Shown here: positions 45,588 through 53,530 of the stretch, in pieces
How the letters are laid out: each line of letters starts with the position of its first letter
How positions within the stretch are numbered: the stretch's first letter is position 1
Assembly (NCBI GenBank): GCA_013823985.1
Contig: PNNB01000014.1
Location: 1 to 64,000, forward strand
DNA from: Sphingopyxis sp.
Lineage (GTDB): Bacteria; Pseudomonadota; Alphaproteobacteria; Sphingomonadales; Sphingomonadaceae
Reading direction: 5' to 3'
Length of the DNA stretch: 64,000 bases
Program-made: the position numbers and the translations under genes
The notes under the pieces: generated by a model
Seen by the model: the letters and a program-made list of their open reading frames with translations, nothing else
The model's database searches: none
Told to the model about the DNA's origin: nothing

Positions 45588-45989
45588 TCAACTTCCCAAA
45601 AATACAAACACCAGCCCCATCGCGGCGTAGAATACCACCCAATAGCCCGCATCGATCGCGATCAACTTCCCCGATTTGCGCGCGAACAGATAGTTGGTGC
45701 CGATGGCCGGCACGATATAGCCCAGCGCAATGCCGGTCGAGATCATCAGAGTCGCCCTGGTATTGGTGTCGAAAAACGCCAATAAATGCCCCAAGAACAC
45801 CGCCGACAGCACCGAAAAGGCAAAGGTCAGCCCATAGATTTTGAGCATATTGGCCTTTTTAAGCTCTTCTTCGGTAAAACCATTTTCGGCCATCCAGATC
45901 TTGCCGAACAGCGGGCCGTACCAAAGTCCACCGACTAGAAATCCGGCAGCGGCAGCGACAAATATTGCGAGTAGATTTGCGTTTGCCAT
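45588..45989 (-). CDS. DUF1761 membrane protein
   Basis: The start is the ATG at 45989 (133 residues). Four predicted transmembrane helices with the family block AGFLVGGLWYGPLFGKIWMAENGFTEEELKKANMLKIYGLTFAFSVLSAVFLG. The family has no assigned function. It diverges from rimO with 92 bases between starts. The reverse-strand reading of its region contains no better candidate. Placement next to the REP array may be accidental. Confidence 0.82.
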   Translation of the reverse strand: MANANLLAIFVAAAAGFLVGGLWYGPLFGKIWMAENGFTEEELKKANMLKIYGLTFAFSVLSAVFLGHLLAFFDTNTRATLMISTGIALGYIVPAIGTNYLFARKSGKLIAIDAGYWVVFYAAMGLVFVFLGS

Positions 45990-46081
45990 GATGGATAATC
46001 CCTCCAATCCAAGGCAGAGAAACATGCGCCTGTTTGCACGCCGTGACAAGCGTGCATAAACCCGCTATGCGCGCGGCCATC

Positions 46082-47449
46082 ATGGCAACTCAAATCAAAG
46101 CAGCGCCCAAGGTGGGCATGGTCTCCCTCGGCTGTCCCAAGGCACTCGTCGATAGCGAACGCATCCTGACGAAGCTGCGCGCCGACGGCTATGGTCTGTC
46201 GCCCGACTATGCGGGTGCCGATGTGGTGCTGGTCAATACCTGTGGCTTTCTGGATTCGGCGAAAGAGGAAAGTCTGGAAGCCATTGGTGAGGCAATTGCC
46301 GAAAATGGCCGGGTCATCGTTACCGGTTGTATGGGCAATGAGGCCGAGGTTATCCGTGCCCGTTTTCCCGATGTTCTGGCGATTACCGGCGCGCATCAAT
46401 ATGAAGATGTGGTGTCCGCCGTGCATGCTGCGGCCCCGCCTGCGCGTGGTGCCTTTGTCGATCTGGTGCCCGAAGGCGGCCTAAAACTGACGCCCCGCCA
46501 TTATAGCTATTTGAAAATATCCGAAGGCTGCAACCATAGCTGCGCCTTTTGCATCATTCCGTCGCTGCGCGGGAAACTCGCCAGCCGCCGGATCGATGCC
46601 GTGCTGCGCGAGGCGGAGAAACTGGTTTCGGCCGGTACCAAGGAATTGCTGGTCATCAGCCAGGATACCTCGGCCTATGGCGTCGATACGCGACACAAAA
46701 GCCGTGAATGGAAGGGCCGCGATGTGCGTGCGCACATGACCGATCTGGCCCGCGAACTGGGCGGCCTGCGTACCAGTGAGGGCGTCGCGCCATGGGTTCG
46801 CCTGCACTATGTCTATCCCTATCCGCATGTCGATGATGTGATACCGCTGATGGCCGAGGGTTTATTGACGCCGTATCTCGACATTCCGTTCCAGCATGCT
46901 GCGCCGAATGTCCTGAAATCCATGAAGCGGCCGGCGAACGAAGCCAAAGTGCTCGAACGCATCCGCAAGTGGCGCAGCATCGCGCCCGATATCGCCATCC
47001 GCTCCAGCTTTGTCGTCGGATTCCCCGGCGAAACCGAGGCGGATTTTGAATATCTGCTCGAATGGCTGGACGAAGCGCAGTTGGACCGCGTCGGTGCCTT
47101 CCGCTTTGAACCTGTCGAAGGCGCGCAGGCCAATGCGTTGCCAAATCCTGTGCCCGAAGAGGTGAAGGAAGAGCGTTTCCAGCGCATCATGCAGAAAACC
47201 GCCGCGATCAGCGCGGCGAAGCTTGCGGCGAAGGTGGGGCGGACTTTGCCGGTTATCATCGACGAAATTGGCGAGCCCGACGAAGATGGCAGCATCGGCG
47301 CCACCGGCCGCAGCCAGGCTGACGCGCCGGAAATCGATGGCCATGTCTATCTGCGCGACGTCGCGGGCACGGTGAAGGAAGGCGATATTGTTTCGGTCGC
47401 CATCGAAGATGCGGACGAGCATGATTTGTTTGGGGTAATTTCCGCTTAA
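46082..47449 (+). CDS. rimO: RimO, ribosomal protein S12 methylthiotransferase
   Basis: The start is taken as the ATG at 46082 (455 residues); an ATG five codons earlier (46067) is possible. Motifs are the UPF0004 N-terminal cysteines ([35 protein letters not shown]) and the radical-SAM site [11 protein letters not shown]. The C-terminal TRAM-like domain is present ([19 protein letters not shown]). It adds a methylthio group to Asp of S12. The conserved GCPK form distinguishes RimO from MiaB. Confidence 0.95.
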   Translation: MATQIKAAPKVGMVSLGCPKALVDSERILTKLRADGYGLSPDYAGADVVLVNTCGFLDSAKEESLEAIGEAIAENGRVIVTGCMGNEAEVIRARFPDVLAITGAHQYEDVVSAVHAAAPPARGAFVDLVPEGGLKLTPRHYSYLKISEGCNHSCAFCIIPSLRGKLASRRIDAVLREAEKLVSAGTKELLVISQDTSAYGVDTRHKSREWKGRDVRAHMTDLARELGGLRTSEGVAPWVRLHYVYPYPHVDDVIPLMAEGLLTPYLDIPFQHAAPNVLKSMKRPANEAKVLERIRKWRSIAPDIAIRSSFVVGFPGETEADFEYLLEWLDEAQLDRVGAFRFEPVEGAQANALPNPVPEEVKEERFQRIMQKTAAISAAKLAAKVGRTLPVIIDEIGEPDEDGSIGATGRSQADAPEIDGHVYLRDVAGTVKEGDIVSVAIEDADEHDLFGVISA

Positions 47450-47520
47450 CCAAGCACACCGCTTGCCGCGAAAAAGCATCTGGGATAGTCGGAACGAAAC
47501 CCGACAACCGAAAGTCCCCC

Positions 47521-48738
47521 ATGTCCGACGATAATCCGCTTCCTACCGGCTACCAGCTTTCGGCTCTGGATCCGACCTATCGCGAGACGCCATGGGTGCC
47601 GCTGGACCGCCTGCGCGCAGCCGACCCGGTGCATCATGACCAGCAACTGGGCCGCTATTTCCTGACCCGTGCCGCGGAAGTGTCCGAACTGATCAAGAAT
47701 CGCGACCTGAACGCCGATCCGCGCAAGGCCAATGACGGCAGTTTTTCCAAAACGCTTTATGGCAATAACAGTAAAGAACTGTCGATCCTGATGCTCGACG
47801 ACCCGGAGCATAAGCGGCAGCGGACGCTGGTGTTGCAGGCGTTTAACAAGCGATCGGTCGATGCGCTGCTGCCCCGGATTGAGCAAATTGCGCACGATCT
47901 GGTGGAGGATATCGCCGCTACGGATGGCGAGTTTGATTTTGTGCAGCTTTTCGGATCGCCCCTGCCGACCACGGTGATGGCGGAATTGCTGGGCATAAAC
48001 CCTGCTGACCGCAAGGATTTCCGGCGCTGGTCGCTTGGCTGTATGCAAGCGCTTAATCCGTTCCGGACGCCCGAGCAAACGGCGCTATACGAAGAATCGA
48101 CGACCGTCCTCGCTGACTATCTGGCGCGCGAGGTCGAACTGCGGCGCACCAACCCCAGCGATGACCTTATCACCCGTCTGGCGCAGGCCGAGGAGGCGGG
48201 CGATACGCTCACCACGCAGGATATTGTTCTGCTGATCCGCCTGCTGCTGATTGCGGGCAACTCAACCACGACCGATATGCTGGGGGCAGGGGTGGTGCAG
48301 TTGCTGAAAAACCCGGACCAGCTTGCGAAATTCCGCGCGCGTCCGGACTTGCACGACAATGCGATGGACGAAATCCTGCGCGTCGAGCCGCCCGTGACCC
48401 AAGTGCTGCGCAGCGCGCATCAGGATATGCAGGTGGCCGACAAGCAGGTGAAGCAGGGGGACACGATCCACATGTCGCTCTTCGGCGTGCATTTCGACCC
48501 GGAGGTCAATCCCGACCCGCTGAAATTCGATATCGAGCGCCCCAATATCCAGCATTTCGCCTTTGGCGGCGGAGCGCATTATTGCCTCGGCGCAGGGCTG
48601 GGCAAAGCGCAGGCCAAGATTGCGCTGCCGCTCTTGTTCGAACGCTTTCCCGACCTCGCCTTCGCGCCCGGGCGGGAGGTGAAGCACAAGATCGCACCGG
48701 CCTTTAACGGCTATGGCGAAATCTGGCTGGTGAAGTAA
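47521..48738 (+). CDS. Cytochrome P450
   Basis: A 405-residue soluble bacterial P450. The I-helix proton-relay motif is LIAGNSTTTDM, with the expected Ala-Gly and Thr pair. The ExxR motif is in EILRVEPP, and the heme-cysteine signature is FAFGGGAHYCLGAGLGK (Cys about 358). It would hydroxylate a hydrophobic substrate using a ferredoxin and reductase not encoded here. It resembles CYP forms common in sphingomonads, but the subfamily and substrate cannot be read. It starts 71 bases after rimO. Confidence 0.93.
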   Translation: MSDDNPLPTGYQLSALDPTYRETPWVPLDRLRAADPVHHDQQLGRYFLTRAAEVSELIKNRDLNADPRKANDGSFSKTLYGNNSKELSILMLDDPEHKRQRTLVLQAFNKRSVDALLPRIEQIAHDLVEDIAATDGEFDFVQLFGSPLPTTVMAELLGINPADRKDFRRWSLGCMQALNPFRTPEQTALYEESTTVLADYLAREVELRRTNPSDDLITRLAQAEEAGDTLTTQDIVLLIRLLLIAGNSTTTDMLGAGVVQLLKNPDQLAKFRARPDLHDNAMDEILRVEPPVTQVLRSAHQDMQVADKQVKQGDTIHMSLFGVHFDPEVNPDPLKFDIERPNIQHFAFGGGAHYCLGAGLGKAQAKIALPLLFERFPDLAFAPGREVKHKIAPAFNGYGEIWLVK

Positions 48739-48741
48739 CCG

Positions 48742-49551
48742 CTATCCCTTTTTGGGCGGCAGCGGGAAGAAGCCTGACGTGCGGGCCACATATTCGGCAT
48801 AGCCCGGCCGCGTCTTCTTCATCCCATATTCCAGCAAAGGCTTGCCCGACCAGCGGGTGAGGGTGAAGGTCAGGAAGATGGGGCCAATGATGCTGATCCA
48901 GCCCGGCAGCCCCGTTTCCGCAGCGATCAGCCAGATGCCCCACCAGGTGCACGCGTCGCCGAAATAATTGGGGTGGCGGGTATAGCGCCACAGGCCGGTG
49001 TCGAGCACCTTGCCCTTATTGTCGGGGTTCTTGCGAAAGGCGTTGAGCTGCGCATCACCGATGGTTTCAAACGCAATGCCGATTAACGCAATCGCCGCAC
49101 CGATCGCGCCCAGCGGACCGATCACGGTGCGTCCGCCCTCGCTCGCCCAGATGCCGAGCTGTGCGGGCAGGCAGGTAATGAACAACAGCGGAGCCTGCGT
49201 CAGGAATACTGCAATGAGAGACGTCTTCGCCCAGCTCCAGCCCTTTTTCTCCATCCGGCTGGCCATGATCTTGGTGTAACGCGGGTCCTCGCCATGTGCG
49301 CGCCAGCGTATCCACAGATGGATCGTCAGGCGCATCCCCCAGAATGTGGTGAGCGCAAGAATGAGGCTCGACCGCGCACCGGGGTTATCGGACTGCGCCC
49401 ATGTCGCCCATGCCAACACTACCATGCCGAATGCCCAAAAGGCGTCGATGAAGGACACGTCCCGGATGCGGACCGAATAAGCCCACAGCAGCAATATTGC
49501 TACGAACAGAGCCACCCCGTTCAGGGCAAGAGTAGAAACCACATCTGTCAT
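48742..49551 (-). CDS. DUF1295 membrane protein (steroid 5-alpha-reductase-like)
   Basis: A 269-residue integral membrane protein with about six to seven hydrophobic segments. It carries the DUF1295 blocks DVSFIDAFWAFGMVVLAWATW, RWRAHGEDPRYTKI, and the C-terminal LWRYTRHPNYFGDACTWWGIWLIAAETG and LLEYGMKKTRPGYAEY, resembling the NADPH-binding end of steroid 5-alpha-reductase/ICMT-like enzymes. A reductase or methyltransferase-like membrane activity is likely, substrate unknown. Its start overlaps the acyltransferase stop by 4 bases. Confidence 0.86.
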   Translation of the reverse strand: MTDVVSTLALNGVALFVAILLLWAYSVRIRDVSFIDAFWAFGMVVLAWATWAQSDNPGARSSLILALTTFWGMRLTIHLWIRWRAHGEDPRYTKIMASRMEKKGWSWAKTSLIAVFLTQAPLLFITCLPAQLGIWASEGGRTVIGPLGAIGAAIALIGIAFETIGDAQLNAFRKNPDNKGKVLDTGLWRYTRHPNYFGDACTWWGIWLIAAETGLPGWISIIGPIFLTFTLTRWSGKPLLEYGMKKTRPGYAEYVARTSGFFPLPPKKG

Positions 49552-50153
49552 TCTTCGTCCTTCGCCAATACCGCGGTCATGCCTTTTGCCGGATGCTTGG
49601 GTGTAACCTTGGCGTAGATTTCCGCTACTTTGGCCATATCCGCCTTATAATCGCCGGTTGGCCAGATCGCGGGGCCCAGCCCGCCCGATTTGGACGGATA
49701 ATCCATCATCCCCACGACAAGCGGCACGCCCGCACCCATGGCAATATGGTAGAAACCCGTCTTCCACGCCTTCACCGGACCACGCGTGCCCTCCGGCGCA
49801 ATGGTGAGCATGAATTCCTTGCGGCGCGCGAACTCGTCGATCATCTGCTGGACATAATTTTTATTCGAAGACCGGTCGACGGGAACGCCGCCCATTTCGA
49901 GCATGAAATTTTTCCAGGGCCAGCGGAACAGCGAACTTTTGGCCATGAAGTGCGGCCGGATACCCAATTCGTCGGTAAGTCCGAGGAAATAGACAAAGTC
50001 CCAGTTGGATGTGTGCGGGGCGGCAATCAGGACGAATTTGCGCGGTTCCGGTACCACGCCGTGCGCGCGCCAGCCCTGTTGCCGGTAGATGCCGACCAAT
50101 GCCTTGCGGAACAGCCGGGAAAACCAGCTTGGTTCTCGGTCTTCAAATGACAT
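49548..50153 (-). CDS. 1-acylglycerol-3-phosphate acyltransferase-like protein (PlsC family)
   Basis: The start is the ATG at 50153 (201 residues). PlsC motif I is HTSNWD (about residue 48, His-X4-Asp), and the later motif is APEGTRG. The middle contains GGVPVDR. The family transfers acyl groups to lysophosphatidate or related lipids. The short length and lack of a clear transmembrane helix distinguish it from the main PlsC. It is translationally coupled to the downstream DUF1295 gene, so the pair may act in membrane lipid modification. Confidence 0.85.
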   Translation of the reverse strand: MSFEDREPSWFSRLFRKALVGIYRQQGWRAHGVVPEPRKFVLIAAPHTSNWDFVYFLGLTDELGIRPHFMAKSSLFRWPWKNFMLEMGGVPVDRSSNKNYVQQMIDEFARRKEFMLTIAPEGTRGPVKAWKTGFYHIAMGAGVPLVVGMMDYPSKSGGLGPAIWPTGDYKADMAKVAEIYAKVTPKHPAKGMTAVLAKDEE

Positions 50154-50271
50154 TCTTGTCCTCCCCGGCTCTCTGCTTAGCGATGTTGCCGTCTGGTGCA
50201 AACGGCTTGTTTCACAGATACGCAGGCGCTAGGCATCCGGACGCAATACCAATTTATAAGCGGGAAAAATA

Positions 50272-51411
50272 ATGTCGCAAAACGCGCAGGGTGCAATACC
50301 GGTGATATCCTCAACGGGTTTGTTCACGCCCACCGATACGATCACCAATGAAGAACTGGTCGCAAGCTTCAACGCCTATGCCGACCGTTACAACGCCGCG
50401 CATCCGGATGCGGAGCCGTTGACCTACAGCTCCGTCGAATTTGTAGAAAAGGCGAGCGGTATCAAGTCGCGCCATGTGATGGACAAGCGCGCGATACTGG
50501 ACCCCGACATCATGGAGCCGCGTTATCCCGAGCGTCCGAATGACCAGATTTCGATGATGGCGGAAATCGGCGTTGCCGCCTGTCGCGAGGCGCTGGCGGC
50601 TGCGGGACGCGACGTTGCCGATGTCGACGCTGTTTTGTGCGCCGCCTCCAACATGCAGCGTGCCTATCCCGCGATGGCGGTCGAAATCCAGCATGAACTG
50701 GGGATGCAGCGTGGCTTTGGCTTTGACATGAATGTCGCCTGTTCGTCCGCCACCTTCGGCATCCAGACCGCAGCCGATTATATCCGCAGCGGGAATGCGA
50801 AATCGGTTCTGGTGGTGAACCCGGAAATAACCTCCGGCCATTTGAACTGGCGCGACCGCGACAGCCACTTCATTTTCGGTGATGTGGCAACCGCGATCTT
50901 GGTCGAGGCGCGCGATATAGCGCCCGCCAAGCATTGGGAAATTCTCGGCACGCGGTTGAAGACCCAGTTTTCCAACAATATCCGCAACAATTTTGGCTTC
51001 CTCAACCGCGCCCATGGCGACGGCCCGGTTGACCAGAGCGGCCCGCGCAACGACAAGCTGTTCGTGCAGGAAGGGCGCAAGGTCTTTAAAGAAGTAGTGC
51101 CCATGGTGGGGCAGATGATTTTGGAGCATGCCGAAAGTCTAGGCCTGTCCGGGGCGGACCTGCGCCGCATGTGGCTGCATCAGGCCAATACCGGCATGAA
51201 CCGGCTAATTGCGCATAAGGTGTTGGGGCATGAAGCCAGCGAAGATGAAAGCCCGACCGTGCTCGACACCTATGCCAATACGTCGAGTGCCGGTTCGATC
51301 ATTGCCTTCCACAAGCATAATGCCGATCTGGCGGCAGGTGATGTGGGGCTGATCTGTTCCTTCGGCGCCGGCTATTCGGCGGGATGCGTGTTTGTTCGCA
51401 AGGTAGCCTAA
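50272..51411 (+). CDS. 3-oxoacyl-ACP synthase III-like (KAS III, FabH family)
   Basis: A 379-residue thiolase-fold condensing enzyme. The Cys of the triad is in NVACSSATFGIQTA (about residue 155), the His in WLHQANTGMN and the Asn in YANTSSAGSI. It starts condensation from an acyl-CoA primer. At 379 residues it is longer than housekeeping FabH (about 320), with an insertion of about 50 residues near the N-terminus, so it may make special or branched acids rather than serve bulk synthesis. It diverges from the PlsC-like gene (118 bases). Confidence 0.88.
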   Translation: MSQNAQGAIPVISSTGLFTPTDTITNEELVASFNAYADRYNAAHPDAEPLTYSSVEFVEKASGIKSRHVMDKRAILDPDIMEPRYPERPNDQISMMAEIGVAACREALAAAGRDVADVDAVLCAASNMQRAYPAMAVEIQHELGMQRGFGFDMNVACSSATFGIQTAADYIRSGNAKSVLVVNPEITSGHLNWRDRDSHFIFGDVATAILVEARDIAPAKHWEILGTRLKTQFSNNIRNNFGFLNRAHGDGPVDQSGPRNDKLFVQEGRKVFKEVVPMVGQMILEHAESLGLSGADLRRMWLHQANTGMNRLIAHKVLGHEASEDESPTVLDTYANTSSAGSIIAFHKHNADLAAGDVGLICSFGAGYSAGCVFVRKVA

Positions 51412-51444
51412 ACGTCCCGGGCCAGTTTCAGTCCGGCGCTGATG

Positions 51445-51768
51445 TCAGTGTTGCATCGCCAGCGCCGGATTTGTCTTTATGATATGCTCATAAACCGCCG
51501 GATAGAGCTTCCGTATGAATTCGCAGCCATAATAATCGTCCTGATGCCAGGCAATCCGGGCTTCCATGGCTTCAAGCCCGGGCATCGTCAGGAATATGGC
51601 GCGGTCCTTGGGGATCAGGAAAACGCAGTGCATCCGGAAACCTGATTGCGACAGGTCAACAACGGATATCTTTTGCTTCCCTCCGCCTCTTTCCCGAACT
51701 TCACCGGCTATGCGGACCTCGTCCCGTCGGAACAGGCGCGAGTTAAAGAGATGCTCGTCTCCAGCCAA
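51445..51768 (-). CDS. PilZ-domain protein with TTG start
   Basis: A 107-residue PilZ protein: SRLFRRDEVRIAGEVRE (RxxxR-like), then SVVDLSQSGFRMHC (DxSxxG motif) and AWHQDDYYGCEFI. The start codon is TTG at 51768, supported by a near-perfect AGGAGG six bases upstream. The RRxxxR spacing fits a c-di-GMP adaptor. No ATG or GTG start would keep the domain. It is convergent with the KAS III-like gene (33-base gap). Confidence 0.85.
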   Translation of the reverse strand: MAGDEHLFNSRLFRRDEVRIAGEVRERGGGKQKISVVDLSQSGFRMHCVFLIPKDRAIFLTMPGLEAMEARIAWHQDDYYGCEFIRKLYPAVYEHIIKTNPALAMQH

Positions 51769-51841
51769 CTGCTGCCTCCTGCTAGACGGAATTCTATTAA
51801 CCTTAACGGCGGCAAGGGGCGTTGTTTAAGTCTGGTGACGA

Positions 51842-52018
51842 TTAATCCAATATCATGGCGAGCAGGATGTAGATCAGGATCGGCGAACCAAAACCGATAA
51901 GGGTGGCTACCGCGAAGATCAGGCGAACAATCAACGGGTCAATCCCGGACCAGTTTGCCAATCCGGCGCATACGCCGAGGATTTTCTTATTGGCTTTATC
52001 CAGAACCAAACGTGCCAT
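51842..52018 (-). CDS. Small PspC-domain membrane protein
   Basis: Found by reading the minus strand: 58 residues from the ATG at 52018. The sequence opens MARLVLDKANKKILGVCAGL and continues with the PspC hallmark ANWSGIDPLIVRLIFAVATL, then a hydrophobic helix IGFGSPILIYILLAMI. PspC proteins sense or transmit envelope stress to PspA in other bacteria. This is a minimal, domain-only version. It lies 46 bases after a 39-residue gene on the same strand, and together they look like a small stress operon. Confidence 0.87.
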   Translation of the reverse strand: MARLVLDKANKKILGVCAGLANWSGIDPLIVRLIFAVATLIGFGSPILIYILLAMILD

Positions 52019-52064
52019 TATTCTAACTCCCTAAACAAGATGAAAGTGGGTGGGTTGTCCCGTC

Positions 52065-52184
52065 TTAAGCAACGAGGCTTGCAACGGGAGCAACAGCGGG
52101 TGCAACGCTGAGGCCGATGGTGATGAATGCGCATACAACTGCTGCAAAGACCGATACGATTTGATTACGCGAAGACTGTGTCAT
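52065..52184 (-). CDS. 39-residue hydrophobic small protein upstream of pspC
   Basis: ATG at 52184 with AGGA nine bases upstream; 39 residues, MTQSSRNQIVSVFAAVVCAF then a hydrophobic ITIGLSVAPAVAPVASLVA. It looks like a signal-type or single-pass membrane peptide. Similar tiny peptides near pspC occur in related genomes as far as I recall, but this is not verified here. It precedes the PspC gene and likely shares its promoter. No function is assigned. Confidence 0.6.
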   Translation of the reverse strand: MTQSSRNQIVSVFAAVVCAFITIGLSVAPAVAPVASLVA

Positions 52185-52412
52185 TTTAAGTTCCTTTTCA
52201 ATCTGCCGGACCATTCCGGCTATGCAGACTACTCTGCACGGGGTGTGCCAGTTTTGAAAATGATATAAAATACAATAGTATAAGCGAATTATGAAGCAAT
52301 CGTCAGTGTTGTAACATTTCATAAAATGGTGAAATATCCCAATATTTGGTATGTACGTTTCGCCAAATAATCGGGTTGACCCAAGCCCGCCATGATATAG
52401 CAGAAACGGCGC

Positions 52413-53483
52413 ATGGCCCTTTCCCGTCTGACCCTGACCGAGTTTCGCAACCACGTCCACCTGACGGTGACGCCGCAAGCGCCGTTCATTGCGCTTTACG
52501 GTGCGAACGGGGCCGGGAAGACAAATATACTGGAAGCAGTATCGATGCTCGTCCCTGGCCGCGGCCTGCGCCGTGCGGCTCTTTCCGAAATGGCCTATAG
52601 CGGGGGCAGTGGCGGCTTTTCCATTTCGGCCGAATTGGATGGCACCGTTCTCGGCACAGGAATCGATGCGGCCCAGCCCGAACGGCGCAAGGTGCGGATC
52701 AACAGCGCCAATGCCACGATCAATAATCTGGCCGAATGGATTTCGGCCATTTGGCTGACGCCAGCGATGGACCGGCTTTTTGTCGACGGGGCAGGCGCAC
52801 GGCGGCGGTTTCTGGACCGGCTGGTCCTCGCGCTCGAGCCCAACCACGCCCGCAGCAGCAGCCGCTATGAAAAGGCGGTGCAGCAACGCAACCGGATATT
52901 GGCAACGCCGGGTGGCGCGGACCCCCAATGGCTGGACGCGATCGAAGCGCAGATGGCCGACGGCGGAGCTGCGATAATTGAAGCGCGTGCACGGATGCTG
53001 ACGGCGCTGGCGGTGCAATTGGACGCGGCCCCGGCTGCCTCGTTTCCGGTCCCGGATGTCGCGCTGGTTATGGAAGGTCCGGTCACGGCGGACGAGCTTC
53101 GCGCTCTATGGCGGAACGAGCGGCGTAAGGACGCGGCAGCGGGTCGAACTCTGGTCGGGCCGCACCGTGCCGACCTCGTCGTGCATAACCGCGCCAACGG
53201 ACAGGGGGCGGACCGTTGCTCCACCGGGGAGCAAAAGGCGCTGATGCTCTCTCTCATTCTCGCGCATGCGGCGCTGGTGTCCGAACTGCGCGGCGCACCA
53301 CCGATATTGTTGTTCGACGAAGTAGCTGCCCACCTCGACCCGGACCGCCGCGCCGCTTTATTCGCGCGATTGGGTGAGACGGGCGCGCAAGTCTGGATGA
53401 CAGGAACAGAGGCCGCGTTATTCGACGCCATCGGACCCGATGCGCATTTAGTAGCCGTTCCGGGTGACGGTGGCGGAATTTGA
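52413..53483 (+). CDS. recF: RecF DNA repair ATPase
   Basis: A 356-residue SMC-like protein. Walker A is LYGANGAGKTNILEA near residue 32, the ABC-type signature segment is CSTGEQKALML, and Walker B is ILLFDEVAAHLDPDRRA. It loads RecA at single-strand gaps through RecFOR. The usual neighbours dnaN, dnaA and gyrB are not here; the gene stands alone before a terminator and a convergent clpA. Confidence 0.95.
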   Translation: MALSRLTLTEFRNHVHLTVTPQAPFIALYGANGAGKTNILEAVSMLVPGRGLRRAALSEMAYSGGSGGFSISAELDGTVLGTGIDAAQPERRKVRINSANATINNLAEWISAIWLTPAMDRLFVDGAGARRRFLDRLVLALEPNHARSSSRYEKAVQQRNRILATPGGADPQWLDAIEAQMADGGAAIIEARARMLTALAVQLDAAPAASFPVPDVALVMEGPVTADELRALWRNERRKDAAAGRTLVGPHRADLVVHNRANGQGADRCSTGEQKALMLSLILAHAALVSELRGAPPILLFDEVAAHLDPDRRAALFARLGETGAQVWMTGTEAALFDAIGPDAHLVAVPGDGGGI

Positions 53484-53493
53484 CGCGATGTTA

Positions 53494-53520
53494 GGGGACA
53501 GTCCTTTTCGGAACTGTCCC
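53494..53520. terminator. Hairpin between convergent recF and clpA
   Basis: GGGGACAGTCC and GGAACTGTCCC form a stem with one bulge around TTTTC, 11 bases after the recF stop and 10 bases before the clpA stop. It could end both convergent transcripts. Confidence 0.7.
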
Positions 53521-53530
53521 AATTATCCAA

